A stretch of 64,000 nt of DNA from Lactobacillus sp. ESL0246 (GTDB taxonomy: Bacteria; Bacillota; Bacilli; Lactobacillales; Lactobacillaceae): positions 186,001 to 250,000 of the forward strand of contig NZ_REHC01000006.1 in NCBI RefSeq assembly GCF_003692965.1, written 5' to 3'. Below the pieces are notes generated by a model. The model worked only from the letters and a program-made list of their open reading frames with translations, searched no databases and was not told where the DNA came from. A program made the translations under genes and the position numbers. Positions 47,204 to 56,107 of the stretch are shown here, piece after piece (within the stretch, counting starts at the first letter, position 1; each line of letters begins with the position of its first letter).

Positions 47204-49399
47204 TTATTCAGAATTATTGCTACTCTTTTTGACGTTAGTTTGATTTTTCTTATTAGTTAATTGATTTTCTAAAACAGAGTCAGGAACTTTTTTAATTTCT
47301 TCTTGTCGTTTTTTAAGCTCCGGAGCATTAGTTTTATATAAAGCTGTGGTGGACTTATGGTATTGACTAATCAGGGCAGTTGATTTCCGTTTTAGACTAT
47401 TGAGTAGATCTTCCATTTGTTGAAAATTGGTTAAATAATCAAAATCAGATGGATTAACAGGTTTAAGCCCTGAAGGTGTATAAAAGCGTAATAAATTGTG
47501 ATTATTAAGTAAATCAGAATATTTAAGCGATTTTTTTCCTTGACGAGCAAGATATTTAATTTCGACTTCTTCTTGGTGGGTAAAATTAATAATCTGCTTG
47601 CCAGTTTTACGATCGTAAACCAAACCATGTATTCCCTTGTTCCCAACGATAATATATTTTTGACTAACAATAGTACCATTTCTGAAAACTACCCAGGGTT
47701 GATACTTAGAAGATAGTAAGTCGTTACCGAATTGTAGGTAAGGTCGATTAGAAATTCCAAGTAAGTGAAGAAGGGTTGGTAAAACATCAATTTCTCCGGC
47801 TACTTGTTGTTTAATTTTTCCTTTTAATGACGGAGAGTAGATCATAAATGGTACGCGCTGCATTTGAACATTGTTGTAAACGTTCCATGTATCAGAGCTT
47901 TCACCAACAATTGGAGCAAGAGTTTCGTTTTCGGAATTAGTTAAGCCATAATGATCACCATAAATTACTATTAAACTATTTTTAATAAGACCAGATTTTT
48001 GGAGATAATTAAAGAATTCATGGACAGCCTGATCTAAATAATGGGCAGTTTCAAAGTAATTATTAATTGATTTATCACTGGTTTGTGCAGTTTTAAAATC
48101 TGGATCTAAGTCTTCACTATCCATATCAAATGGGGTATGGTTAGTAACTGTGATGAACTTACTATAAAAAGGTTGTTGCATTCGTTCCAGATATTTTATG
48201 CTTTCAGCAAACATTAGCTTGTCTTTTAATCCATAGCCAATATGGTCATTTTTGTCATGACTAAAGTAATTTTGATCAAAAAAATAATTATAGCCCAAGT
48301 TCTTGTAAACATCATCTCTATTCCAAAAGGTACCTACATTTCCATGAAAAACTGCGGATGTATAATTGCCTTTTTGCCTGAGAATTTGTGGAGCAGCTTG
48401 AAAAGTATTAGTGCTACCTAAAGCCGTGAAAAGTGAACCATCAGAGATACCGTAAGTCCCAGTTTCAAGCATAGTTTCTGCATCACTTGTTCTTCCAATT
48501 CCTACCTGATGATAGAAGTTAGCAAAACTAAGAGAATGTTGGTTGTGGTAAATTGAATTAAGAAATGGTGTAACCTCTTTCCCGTTAACTTTTAAGTCAA
48601 TTAAGAATTGCTGAAAACTTTCAAGGTGAATAATAATTACATTTTTACCTTTGGCTACACCAAAATATTTTTGATTAGCTGGTGATTTGTTTTGCCGAGT
48701 AAAAGTCATAATCTTATTTAAATCGGCGGTATTGGCATTACGATTAACTTGTTCTGTTTGTTCATTTTTAATGCCGTCATAAATGGTATAAGTATCAATT
48801 CCCAAGTATTTAACAATATAAGAACGGTCAAAAGTGGTACGTAAAAGTCTTGGTCGAGATGATTCTGCTAAAAAGATGTTTAAAATCAGTATAAAGATGC
48901 CAAAAGTTGTGATTGTAAACGGAGTGAGTAATCCATATGCTTTTTCTTCAATTATAATTTTTTTACTAATTAGCAAAAAAATTATAATTAGTAAATCTAG
49001 CCATAATAATAGATCAGTTGGTTGCAAAAGTGCAACGGCGCTTTTACCAAGACCTGGAGCAACCTTGCTGGCATTGGTAATTGTTTTGACAGTAATGAAA
49101 TCCGAGAACTGCCGATAATACAATATATTTGCAAAAAGTAGCCCTGTATTTGCAATATCTAATATTATCATTACACAATATGAGATAATTGGTTTAGTAA
49201 AATAAAATCCAATACTAAAAAGTAAAATTGCGGTGGCGATAGGACTAAGCCACATAATAATATGTTGATAAGGATCCGAAATACCTAAGTTAAAGTCATG
49301 ATAAGCAGCAAAAATATATTTAATTGTAAATAAAATGACTAAGAGGGAAAAAAATCCAGTTCGGGTTTCAATAAAATTAATCAGATTCTTTTTTTTCAA
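47204..49399 (-). CDS. ltaS: Lipoteichoic acid synthase
   Basis: A 731-residue LtaS. Five N-terminal membrane helices precede an extracellular sulfatase-like domain. Glu260 (HLESFQ) and the catalytic Thr304 (GRTSDAET) are conserved, as are the GDHYG metal ligands. It polymerises glycerol phosphate from phosphatidylglycerol onto a glycolipid anchor. It starts with TTG after AAGGAG. The Lys/Asn-rich C-terminal tail after about residue 660 is extra to the core family. Confidence 0.94.
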   Translation of the reverse strand: MKKKNLINFIETRTGFFSLLVILFTIKYIFAAYHDFNLGISDPYQHIIMWLSPIATAILLFSIGFYFTKPIISYCVMIILDIANTGLLFANILYYRQFSDFITVKTITNASKVAPGLGKSAVALLQPTDLLLWLDLLIIIFLLISKKIIIEEKAYGLLTPFTITTFGIFILILNIFLAESSRPRLLRTTFDRSYIVKYLGIDTYTIYDGIKNEQTEQVNRNANTADLNKIMTFTRQNKSPANQKYFGVAKGKNVIIIHLESFQQFLIDLKVNGKEVTPFLNSIYHNQHSLSFANFYHQVGIGRTSDAETMLETGTYGISDGSLFTALGSTNTFQAAPQILRQKGNYTSAVFHGNVGTFWNRDDVYKNLGYNYFFDQNYFSHDKNDHIGYGLKDKLMFAESIKYLERMQQPFYSKFITVTNHTPFDMDSEDLDPDFKTAQTSDKSINNYFETAHYLDQAVHEFFNYLQKSGLIKNSLIVIYGDHYGLTNSENETLAPIVGESSDTWNVYNNVQMQRVPFMIYSPSLKGKIKQQVAGEIDVLPTLLHLLGISNRPYLQFGNDLLSSKYQPWVVFRNGTIVSQKYIIVGNKGIHGLVYDRKTGKQIINFTHQEEVEIKYLARQGKKSLKYSDLLNNHNLLRFYTPSGLKPVNPSDFDYLTNFQQMEDLLNSLKRKSTALISQYHKSTTALYKTNAPELKKRQEEIKKVPDSVLENQLTNKKNQTNVKKSSNNSE

Positions 49400-49542
49400 A
49401 GTGAACGCTCCTTATCAGACTATTTTAAAAGTTTATCTAGTTTTAGACAAATTTTTCAGCATTGTTAGTCATTTTTTAAGAAATGATCAATTGATTTTAG
49501 ATATAATTTAGAAGAACTTTATTTTATAGGAACTGATTAAAC

Positions 49543-50166
49543 ATGATTTTTTTAGGAACATTATACAATTTTATTGCTCAACTTTTAGCTACTAGGGTAA
49601 ATCATTTTGCTCTGATTAAGCTAACCATGCTAGCACTTGATAAAACAATTTTTTATTTTTTGCTTTTTATTATATTACGTTTAATCTGGTTATTATTGAT
49701 TAAACAGCGTAGAACTATTAAATCTGAGTTCATGGTCTGGTTATTTGCTTTTTATTTAATTTTATTATTGTCTTTAACAACTTTTCGTAATACATATTTT
49801 CCTTGGGAGCTCACCTTTAATTTTAATCGCTCCTTGAGTGACATTAACCTTGTCTTTTTTAAAAAAACCTGGAAAATGATTTATGCAAAAAGTAGAATCG
49901 ATTTTATTTATAATTCTTTGGGGAATATACTTTGTTTCATTCCATTTGGGTTCTTAATGCCATTTGTCTTTTTAAAAAATAATAGTTTTACTAAGGTTTT
50001 TGGTGCAGGAGTTTTACTTTCAATATTTATTGAAAGTATGCAATTCTTGCTTGCAACAGGTATCAGTGACATTGATGATGTTTTCTTTAATGCTTGTGGA
50101 GCAGCTGGTGGATATTTGTGTTATAAGCTGATAAATCGAGTATGGCAAAGTTATAAAACTATTTAA
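49543..50166 (+). CDS. VanZ-like family membrane protein
   Basis: A 207-residue protein with about five helices and the VanZ-type core (FIYNSLGNILCFIPFGFLMPFV, then SIFIESMQFLLATGISDIDDVFFNACGAAGGY). VanZ-like proteins are linked to teicoplanin or envelope stress resistance; the biochemical role is unclear. It is encoded alone between ltaS and pgi. Confidence 0.85.
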   Translation: MIFLGTLYNFIAQLLATRVNHFALIKLTMLALDKTIFYFLLFIILRLIWLLLIKQRRTIKSEFMVWLFAFYLILLLSLTTFRNTYFPWELTFNFNRSLSDINLVFFKKTWKMIYAKSRIDFIYNSLGNILCFIPFGFLMPFVFLKNNSFTKVFGAGVLLSIFIESMQFLLATGISDIDDVFFNACGAAGGYLCYKLINRVWQSYKTI

Positions 50167-50246
50167 AAACACTGGTATTTGAAGCTTAAGATTGTTAAAA
50201 TATTCTTGTGAAATAAATATTTAATTCAGTAAGGGAAGCGTATTTT

Positions 50247-51596
50247 ATGAGTTTAGTTAAATTTGACAGCACTAAATTAAAGCCATTTGTTCATGAAAAT
50301 GAGTTAAGTGAAATGCAGGCGATGGTTGACGCTGCAAGTAAGGAATTGAAAGATGGTACTGGTGCGGGAAGCGATTTCTTAGGTTGGATTGATTTACCAG
50401 TTAATTATGATAAAGATGAATTTGCTAGGATTAAAAAAGCTGCCCAAAAAATTCAAAATGACTCAGAAGTTTTAGTTTGTATTGGTATTGGTGGCTCATA
50501 TCTTGGTGCCCAAGCGGCAATTGAATTTTTAAACGGTGCGTTTTATGGCAAAAGTAAGGAAAAATATCCAACAGTTGTTTTCTGTGGTAATTCTCTTTCG
50601 GGCTCATATTTGCATGACTTAATTGCTTGGCTTGGTGATAAGGATTTTAGCATTAATGTCATTTCAAAATCAGGTACAACAACTGAACCAGCTGTTGCTT
50701 TTAGAATCTTTAAAGAGAAGTTAATTGCAAAATATGGTCAAGAAGAAGCAACTAGAAGAATTTTTGCTACAACAGACCGAGCTAAGGGTGCATTGAAGAC
50801 CGAAGCTGATGCTGAAGGCTACGAGGAATTTGTTGTACCAGATGATATTGGTGGTCGATATAGTGTTTTGTCAGCTGTTGGGTTGTTACCAATTGCTGTT
50901 TCAGGTGCAGATATTGATCAATTAATGAACGGTGCTGCAGATGCAAGAAGTGATTACAATGATACTGACTTAACTAAAGCAACGCCATTCCAGTATGCTG
51001 CTTTGCGTAATATTCTTTATCGTAAGGGATATACTACTGAAATTGTTGAAAACTATGAACCAACTTTGAGAATGTTTAGTGAATGGTGTAAACAATTAAT
51101 GGGTGAATCAGAAGGCAAAGATAATAAGGGGATTTGGCCAGCAAGTGCTAATTTTACAACTGATTTACACTCTTTGGGTCAGTACATTCAAGAAGGTTTA
51201 CGTAATCTATTCGAAACAGTCATTCGTGTAGAAACTCCTGCCAATGATGTTGAAATTCCATCAGATGATCGTAACTTGGATCAGTTAAACTTCCTGGCCG
51301 GTAAGAGTTTGAACTTTGTTAATGAGCGCGCTTATGAAGGCGTGGTTTTAGCTCATACTGATGGTGGTGTTCCGGTGATGACTGTTAATATTCCTGATCA
51401 AACTGAACACACTTTAGGCTATTTAATTTACTTCTTTGAACTTGCCATTGCGATTTCAGGATATTTAAATGGGATTAATCCATTTAACCAACCAGGTGTT
51501 GAGGCATATAAGCGAAATATGTTCGGTCTTTTAAATAAGCCTGGTTATGAAGAATTACATGATGATCTTTCAGCTCGCTTTAACGAGAAAAAATAA
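50247..51596 (+). CDS. pgi: Glucose-6-phosphate isomerase
   Basis: A 449-residue phosphoglucose isomerase of the Firmicute type. The [17 protein letters not shown] and [16 protein letters not shown] blocks bind the sugar phosphate, and [22 protein letters not shown] and the [14 protein letters not shown]-terminal signature are intact. It interconverts glucose-6-phosphate and fructose-6-phosphate. AAGGGAAG precedes the ATG. Confidence 0.98.
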   Translation: MSLVKFDSTKLKPFVHENELSEMQAMVDAASKELKDGTGAGSDFLGWIDLPVNYDKDEFARIKKAAQKIQNDSEVLVCIGIGGSYLGAQAAIEFLNGAFYGKSKEKYPTVVFCGNSLSGSYLHDLIAWLGDKDFSINVISKSGTTTEPAVAFRIFKEKLIAKYGQEEATRRIFATTDRAKGALKTEADAEGYEEFVVPDDIGGRYSVLSAVGLLPIAVSGADIDQLMNGAADARSDYNDTDLTKATPFQYAALRNILYRKGYTTEIVENYEPTLRMFSEWCKQLMGESEGKDNKGIWPASANFTTDLHSLGQYIQEGLRNLFETVIRVETPANDVEIPSDDRNLDQLNFLAGKSLNFVNERAYEGVVLAHTDGGVPVMTVNIPDQTEHTLGYLIYFFELAIAISGYLNGINPFNQPGVEAYKRNMFGLLNKPGYEELHDDLSARFNEKK

Positions 51597-51706
51597 CTAT
51601 TGATACAGAATCATCCTGTACATTTTAATTTTATAAGTAAATTCAATTATGGAAAGGGTAAAAGTTGATAACTTTTTACTCTTTTTTGATTATCAAAGGA
51701 GGATTT

Positions 51707-53092
51707 ATGAACGAAAAAAGCAATTCAATTAAGCATGTGTTAGCAATCATTAGTTGTGCCCTAATGGCTTTCGTTACGATTTTAACTGAAACAAGTCTTA
51801 ATGTTACATTTCCAACATTAATGAAACAATTTCACATTGGTTTAGGATTAGTACAATGGACTACAACTGGATATTTATTGATGATTGCCATAATTATGGT
51901 TTCAAGTTCATATTTAAATGAACGTTTCTCGGCACGACAATTGTTTTTAACAGCAGCAGTTACTTTTATTGGTGGCTCACTCATTGCTTCTATAGCTACG
52001 AATTTTTGGATTTTGTTGATGGGACGTTTAATTTCTTCATTTGGTGCTGGGCTATCAATTCCACTAATGTTTAATCTTGTAGTTGAATTAATGCCACAAG
52101 AAAAATGGGGTTTTTATATGGGCATAACTGGTCTAGTGATTATCTTGGCACCATCATTAGGGCCGACATTTGGTGGTTCAATTGTTTATTATTTTGGCTG
52201 GCCCTTAATTTTTCAAATAGTAGCTGGTCTTGCTTTTATTATTTTGTTATTAGGTATTTCAGTGATTGAGCAATATCATGAAAAAACAGATCCGGCTTTT
52301 GACTGGGTAAACTATGCAATTATCGTTATGGCGATGGTGATTTTCAACCTAGGTTTTAATCGAATTAGTAATGGTTTAGGCGATGCTGGGTTCTGGGTCA
52401 GCATGATAGTTGTTGCTATTTTAATTGTGATTTTTATTAAACTTTCGCAAACAAGTAATAAAAAGTTAATTGATCTTAAGATTTTCAAAAACAAACCATT
52501 CATTTTTGCGATGATTTCATATTTGCTTTTACAATTCATTAATATTGGTACTAGTTTTATATTGCCAAATTATGTTCAAATTGTTAATCATGAAAATTCG
52601 CTTATTGGTGGATTAGTGCTTTTACCCGGATGTATTTTAAGCGGGCTTCTAAACCCATGGTTTGGTGATATTTATGATAGAAAGGGTGCTAAAGTGCCGT
52701 TATTAACTGGTACGATCTTTTGTTTTACGGCAAGTGTATTGTTTGCTGCTTTTGGATTAAAAATTTCAACTTTAATGGTTGGCATTTTTTATGGCATTAT
52801 GATTATTGGAAGACAAATGGCTTTTAATAATACGATGGCTGAAGCCTCGAAATTGCAGCCTGAAGAATTACATACTGATGCAACAGCCGTTTTCCAAACC
52901 GGTCAGCAATATGCAGGTTCAATGGGAACGACTGTAATGGCTACGATTGTTTCAACCTGGCAGAAAAAATCGGGTAATTATGCGATGTTGACTGCGCAAG
53001 GTACTCAAATAGCTTTTGTAGTAATGGCGATTATTAGTGTAATAATATTATTGAGCTATCTAACTCTGTTTAGACTAGAACAGGCAGAATAA
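51707..53092 (+). CDS. MFS multidrug transporter, DHA2 type
   Basis: A 461-residue major facilitator with about 14 helices. The LNVTFPTLMKQFHIGLGLVQWTTTGYLLMIA motif and GRLISSFGAGLSIPLMFNLV are typical of the EmrB/QacA drug:H+ antiporter family. I chose ATG 51707 because AAAGGAGG lies five bases upstream; the longer frame from TTG 51665 has no ribosome site. Substrate unknown. Confidence 0.9.
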   Translation: MNEKSNSIKHVLAIISCALMAFVTILTETSLNVTFPTLMKQFHIGLGLVQWTTTGYLLMIAIIMVSSSYLNERFSARQLFLTAAVTFIGGSLIASIATNFWILLMGRLISSFGAGLSIPLMFNLVVELMPQEKWGFYMGITGLVIILAPSLGPTFGGSIVYYFGWPLIFQIVAGLAFIILLLGISVIEQYHEKTDPAFDWVNYAIIVMAMVIFNLGFNRISNGLGDAGFWVSMIVVAILIVIFIKLSQTSNKKLIDLKIFKNKPFIFAMISYLLLQFINIGTSFILPNYVQIVNHENSLIGGLVLLPGCILSGLLNPWFGDIYDRKGAKVPLLTGTIFCFTASVLFAAFGLKISTLMVGIFYGIMIIGRQMAFNNTMAEASKLQPEELHTDATAVFQTGQQYAGSMGTTVMATIVSTWQKKSGNYAMLTAQGTQIAFVVMAIISVIILLSYLTLFRLEQAE

Positions 53093-53130
53093 TGTTTATT
53101 GCTACCTAAAAATTGAAATCTCAAGTTAAT

Positions 53131-53154
53131 GAAGTAGAGTATACTTCTTTTTTT
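53131..53154 (+). terminator. Rho-independent terminator
   Basis: GAAGTA and TACTTC form a short stem around a five-base loop, followed by TTTTTTT. Confidence 0.7.
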
Positions 53155-53284
53155 GTTTTGTCAAAATATATATAAGTAATAGACTTCTTTGTTTATTATG
53201 ATAAAATAATAAACAATTATTTAATAATTATTAATGTATTTTTATACAATTGATAATCTTTATCAGAATATAAAGGAGTATGTT

Positions 53285-54370
53285 ATGGCAAGTACAGGGA
53301 ATAATAAACTAACTGTTAAAAATTTTTTCAATAATATTTTATCCGGTACAGCGACTGGGATCATTGTTGGCTTAATTCCTAACGCTGTGATAAGCGCAAT
53401 TTTAAAATTATTTGGTCAAAATCCAATTACAATTCAAATTGGTCATGCATTGTTGATGTTTCAATGTGCTACCCCATTACTAATTGGTGCTCTAATTGCC
53501 ATTCAGTTTAAAATGATTCCTTTAGATGTTGCAATAGTTGCAGCTTCCGCTTATGTTGGTTCAGGAATAACTAAATTTATTCCTCAAATTGTAAACCCAA
53601 TTACTAAGACTCAAGGATTATTTGTGTCAGCAGGTACCGGTGATTTAATTAATACGATGATTACAGCAGCAATTGCAGTAGGTCTATTGTTAGCAGTAGG
53701 TCAACATTTTGGTTCAGTCAAAATAGTCGCTGCCCCAATTTTAATTGGGGGTGGATCTAGCTATATTGGTATGTTAATTTTACCATATGTTAGTAAGCTA
53801 ACAACTTGGATAGGTGATGTTATCAATTCATTCACAAATTTACAACCTATTTTAATGTGTATTTTAATTGCTTGCATGTTTGCAGTCTTGATTATTTCGC
53901 CAATTTCTACAGTTGCGATTGGTATGGCAATTCAATTACATGGTCTTTCTGCTGGTGCTGCTGCGATGGGGGTTGCTGCTACCACCATCGTATTAGTTGT
54001 TCACTCTTGGCATACGAATAAATCTGGTGTAACGATTGCTATTGCCTTAGGAGCAATGAAAATGATGATGCCAAATCTTTTTCGCCATCCAATTATTTTA
54101 TTACCAACTTTGATTACTGCAATTATTTCTGCAATTCCTGTTTCCTTGTTCCATGTTAGCGGAACACCCGCTTCAGCAGGCTTTGGGTTAGTAGGATTGG
54201 TTGGTCCGTTAGCTTCACTAGATGCTGGTAAGTTGAGTATTAATATTGTGATGGCAATTATTGTTTGGATTATAATTCCAGCTGTTGTTGCAGTTGTTTG
54301 TCAATTTGTATTTGAAAAATTATTTAAAGTTTATGATGAAAAGGTAGTTTTTGCTTATTTAGGTGAATAA
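53285..54370 (+). CDS. PTS EIIC-like membrane protein (PTS_EIIC_2)
   Basis: A 361-residue membrane protein with about nine or ten helices. The pattern GTATGIIVGLIPNAVISAILK...GAGAAAMGVAATTIVLVVHSWHTNKSGV is that of the stand-alone PTS_EIIC_2 family, distantly related to sugar-permease EIIC. No EIIA or EIIB gene is near, so transport may not be PTS-linked. ATG 53285 follows AAAGGAG; a longer frame starts at 53234. Confidence 0.75.
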   Translation: MASTGNNKLTVKNFFNNILSGTATGIIVGLIPNAVISAILKLFGQNPITIQIGHALLMFQCATPLLIGALIAIQFKMIPLDVAIVAASAYVGSGITKFIPQIVNPITKTQGLFVSAGTGDLINTMITAAIAVGLLLAVGQHFGSVKIVAAPILIGGGSSYIGMLILPYVSKLTTWIGDVINSFTNLQPILMCILIACMFAVLIISPISTVAIGMAIQLHGLSAGAAAMGVAATTIVLVVHSWHTNKSGVTIAIALGAMKMMMPNLFRHPIILLPTLITAIISAIPVSLFHVSGTPASAGFGLVGLVGPLASLDAGKLSINIVMAIIVWIIIPAVVAVVCQFVFEKLFKVYDEKVVFAYLGE

Positions 54371-54422
54371 TACTAAGTAATCAGGTAAATAAAAAAGACT
54401 CACTTCACTTACTTCTGAAGTT

Positions 54423-54464
54423 AACCCTCTAGATTGGAGCGAAAATCCATCTGGAGGGTTTTAC
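54423..54464 (+). terminator. Rho-independent terminator
   Basis: AACCCTCTAGATTGG and CCATCTGGAGGGTT pair around a nine-base loop with a T run. It follows the EIIC-like gene. Confidence 0.7.
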
Positions 54465-54465
54465 T

Positions 54466-55375
54466 GTGGTTAAATTTACTATTGCACAAAAATTACAGGA
54501 GCTTAACTTAATTAAAATAGGTTACAATAGCCGTTATGCGGCTCAAATAATTGAGGCTGGGTAACATCAAATAATCGACAATGGGTTGCAATACCAGTAT
54601 TTGGGAGTACAAGGCTTAAACTGGAGAAAAGAACATAATGAGACCTATCAAAGTACTGCCATTCACTTCAAAATTGCCACGCCTAGCTTAATTGCGCATT
54701 GGCAAAAAAGTTTTGATAAAGGCCGACTTGATGCACTCTTTACCAAACGAGGTCGATCACCGGTGAAAAAATCAGTTAATATACTAGCAGCGAGTTATCT
54801 GAATTAGAGCACCTACGCATAGAAAATCACTAGCTCCACATTGAGAACGACTACCTAAAAAAGTCGCAGCCTTAGCTCGGCGCAAAGACGTTCAACGTAA
54901 GAAGAACGGACCATCATGCAAAAGCTAAAGCATGAGCATGATTATCAACTACAGGAGCTGTTGCGTTATAGCTTTCTAGCCAAGAGTACCTATGAGTATC
55001 ACCCGCGTAGCCGGCAGAAAAGATACAGTGACCAGGCTTTATTGTCACTGATAAAAGTAGTCAAAAAGCGTAATCCTAGCCTTTGGCTACCTGCCATGAC
55101 CGATACGTTAAAAATCAAATATGGTCTTGCTGGTAAACCATAAACGTGTATACGGCTAATGAAAGAACATAATCTGCTGGCGCGTAAATATAACCTGCGA
55201 GCAGGCAAGTATGGATTCATCAAAAGGTCCTCAAGTCAAAAAGGTCAAGAATCGCTTCCAACAAAAGTTTAAGACCGATCAACCTTACCAAAAAGTAGTC
55301 ACTGATATTAGTTAGTTCCGCTATGGCAACAAGAGCATAAGTGAACTGATATATATTATGAATGAGGAGGTAAAA
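54466..55375 (+). mobile_element. Decayed IS3-family insertion sequence (remnant 1)
   Basis: Fragments of an IS3/IS150-type transposase in successive frames. OrfA (from GTG 54466) has an early TAA near residue 32, then reads into QYQYLGVQGLNWRKEHNETYQ and SLIAHWQKSFDKGRLDALFTKRGR. The OrfB part (LLRYSFLAKSTYEYHP, YGLAGKP, VVTDIS-stop-FRYGNKSI) stops just after the first catalytic Asp of the DDE core, with multiple stops and frame changes. No terminal inverted repeats were identified, and the 3' half is missing. It is clearly non-functional. Confidence 0.75.
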
Positions 55376-55605
55376 GTGTGTAGCAAGGATCTTTATTTTG
55401 ATTATTGATTAATGATTGTGGGGGTCGTAGTAGCTCCAATTAGTCTTAAAAATAACTCGCTAGCGTTTTGCAGCACTCATTAAACGTGAGCCGCAACGCT
55501 AACAAATTGAAAAATTAGGCAAAAAAATAGCGTTAAACGCAATATCGTCTAACACCAATCAACAATTATGAGATAACTAATCTCATTGCCCTTAGCTAGA
55601 AAGCT
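55376..55605. other. Degenerate region between IS remnant and hydrophobic ORF
   Basis: No intact gene is seen. The stretch holds an imperfect hairpin (TAGCGTTTTGC 55461-55471 with GCAACGCTA 55493-55501) and a repeat of the GCGTT block near 55526. Stop codons interrupt all frames. It may be further IS debris or the remains of a small toxin-antitoxin-like locus. Confidence 0.35.
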
Positions 55606-55791
55606 TTGTTAACATCCATTGCAAGTTTGGTAATCACTGTGGTGATTCTTCAAGTCGTTGTACACGTGCTATGCAAGGTGATTGATAAGCATTTCTTTGA
55701 TAAGAAAGAGCTGTTAAACGCAAGTATGGTAAAGCACAGTTTAAAACTGTGCTTTTTTAGTAATTGGTCTAATTGTGAAGCTGAAAAATAA
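55606..55791 (+). CDS. Small hydrophobic ORF, possible toxin-like peptide
   Basis: A 61-codon frame from TTG encodes MLTSIASLVITVVILQVVVH... with one membrane helix (residues about 4-24) and a charged IDKHFFDKKE segment. The terminator hairpin at 55731-55757 falls inside its 3' part, so if a shorter product is made the C-terminus may be an artefact. The layout (helix, charged tail, hairpin) resembles small type I toxins of the Fst kind, but there is no clear ribosome site and no proven antitoxin RNA. It may be a decayed gene. Confidence 0.3.
   Translation: MLTSIASLVITVVILQVVVHVLCKVIDKHFFDKKELLNASMVKHSLKLCFFSNWSNCEAEK
55731..55757 (+). terminator. Rho-independent terminator
   Basis: AAAGCACAGTT and AACTGTGCTTT form a perfect stem with a TTTTTT tail. 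It lies inside the 3' part of the small hydrophobic ORF. Confidence 0.75.
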
Positions 55792-55798
55792 ACAAAAA

Positions 55799-55824
55799 TA
55801 AAAGTCCGTTTTAACGGGCTTTTA
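55799..55824. terminator. Terminator for lanthipeptide precursor and upstream ORF
   Basis: AAAAGTCCGT, loop TTTA, ACGGGCTTTT. On the plus strand the stem has one G-U pair; on the minus strand it has one C-A mismatch but is followed by TTTTATTTTTG. It lies 15 bases past the stop of the minus-strand precursor ORF. Confidence 0.65.
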
Positions 55825-55838
55825 ATATACTATACGGT

Positions 55839-55955
55839 TTAAATTTCACAAAATATAGTAAATTTATTACTACAAAATTTACTAAACAATTCTGGTCCAG
55901 AAATGTAATCTACATTTTTTGTAGACAATTCTTGTAAACTTGTCATTAATTCCAT
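55839..55955 (-). CDS. Putative class III lanthipeptide precursor peptide
   Basis: A 38-residue ORF, too short for routine gene calling. ATG is preceded by GAGG nine bases upstream (55965-55968). Residues 1-24 look like a leader: MELMTSLQELSTKNV has the amphipathic LxxLQ(E/D)L motif of class III leaders. Residues 25-36, SKFCSNKFTIFC, form a likely core. They hold two [S/T]-x-F-C units (Ser25-Cys28, Thr33-Cys36), an extra Ser29, and end with Glu-Ile. It is divergent from the LanKC gene, with a perfect palindrome between them, and is followed by a terminator. The ring pattern does not fit the labionin motif S-xx-S-x(3-5)-C, so simple lanthionine and methyllanthionine rings are more likely. The precursor identity is inferred. 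Confidence 0.65.
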   Translation of the reverse strand: MELMTSLQELSTKNVDYISGPELFSKFCSNKFTIFCEI

Positions 55956-55984
55956 GATGTATAACCTCGATTCAAAAAATAATA

Positions 55985-56014
55985 TTATTCAGATAATGAT
56001 CATTATCTGAATAA
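55985..56014. promoter_or_regulatory. Perfect 30-bp palindrome in lanthipeptide control region
   Basis: TTATTCAGATAATGA followed directly by its exact complement. It sits 30 bases upstream of the precursor ATG and about 95 bases before LanKC, between divergent genes. The GATAAT...ATTATC core resembles Fur-family operators, but the even centre differs from the 7-1-7 form. It is probably an operator; the regulator is unknown. No T run follows, so it is not a terminator. Confidence 0.6.
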
Positions 56015-56107
56015 AAAATACATCTTTTACAACTAAAAATAAAATAAAGATGTATAATTTATTAAAATGTTTTTATAAAACTAATTAGAGAGCGAGTGTG
56101 TATCAAT

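Noticed and set aside
55985-56014. Palindrome as a terminator
   Set aside because: No T run follows on either strand, and it sits between divergent start sites.
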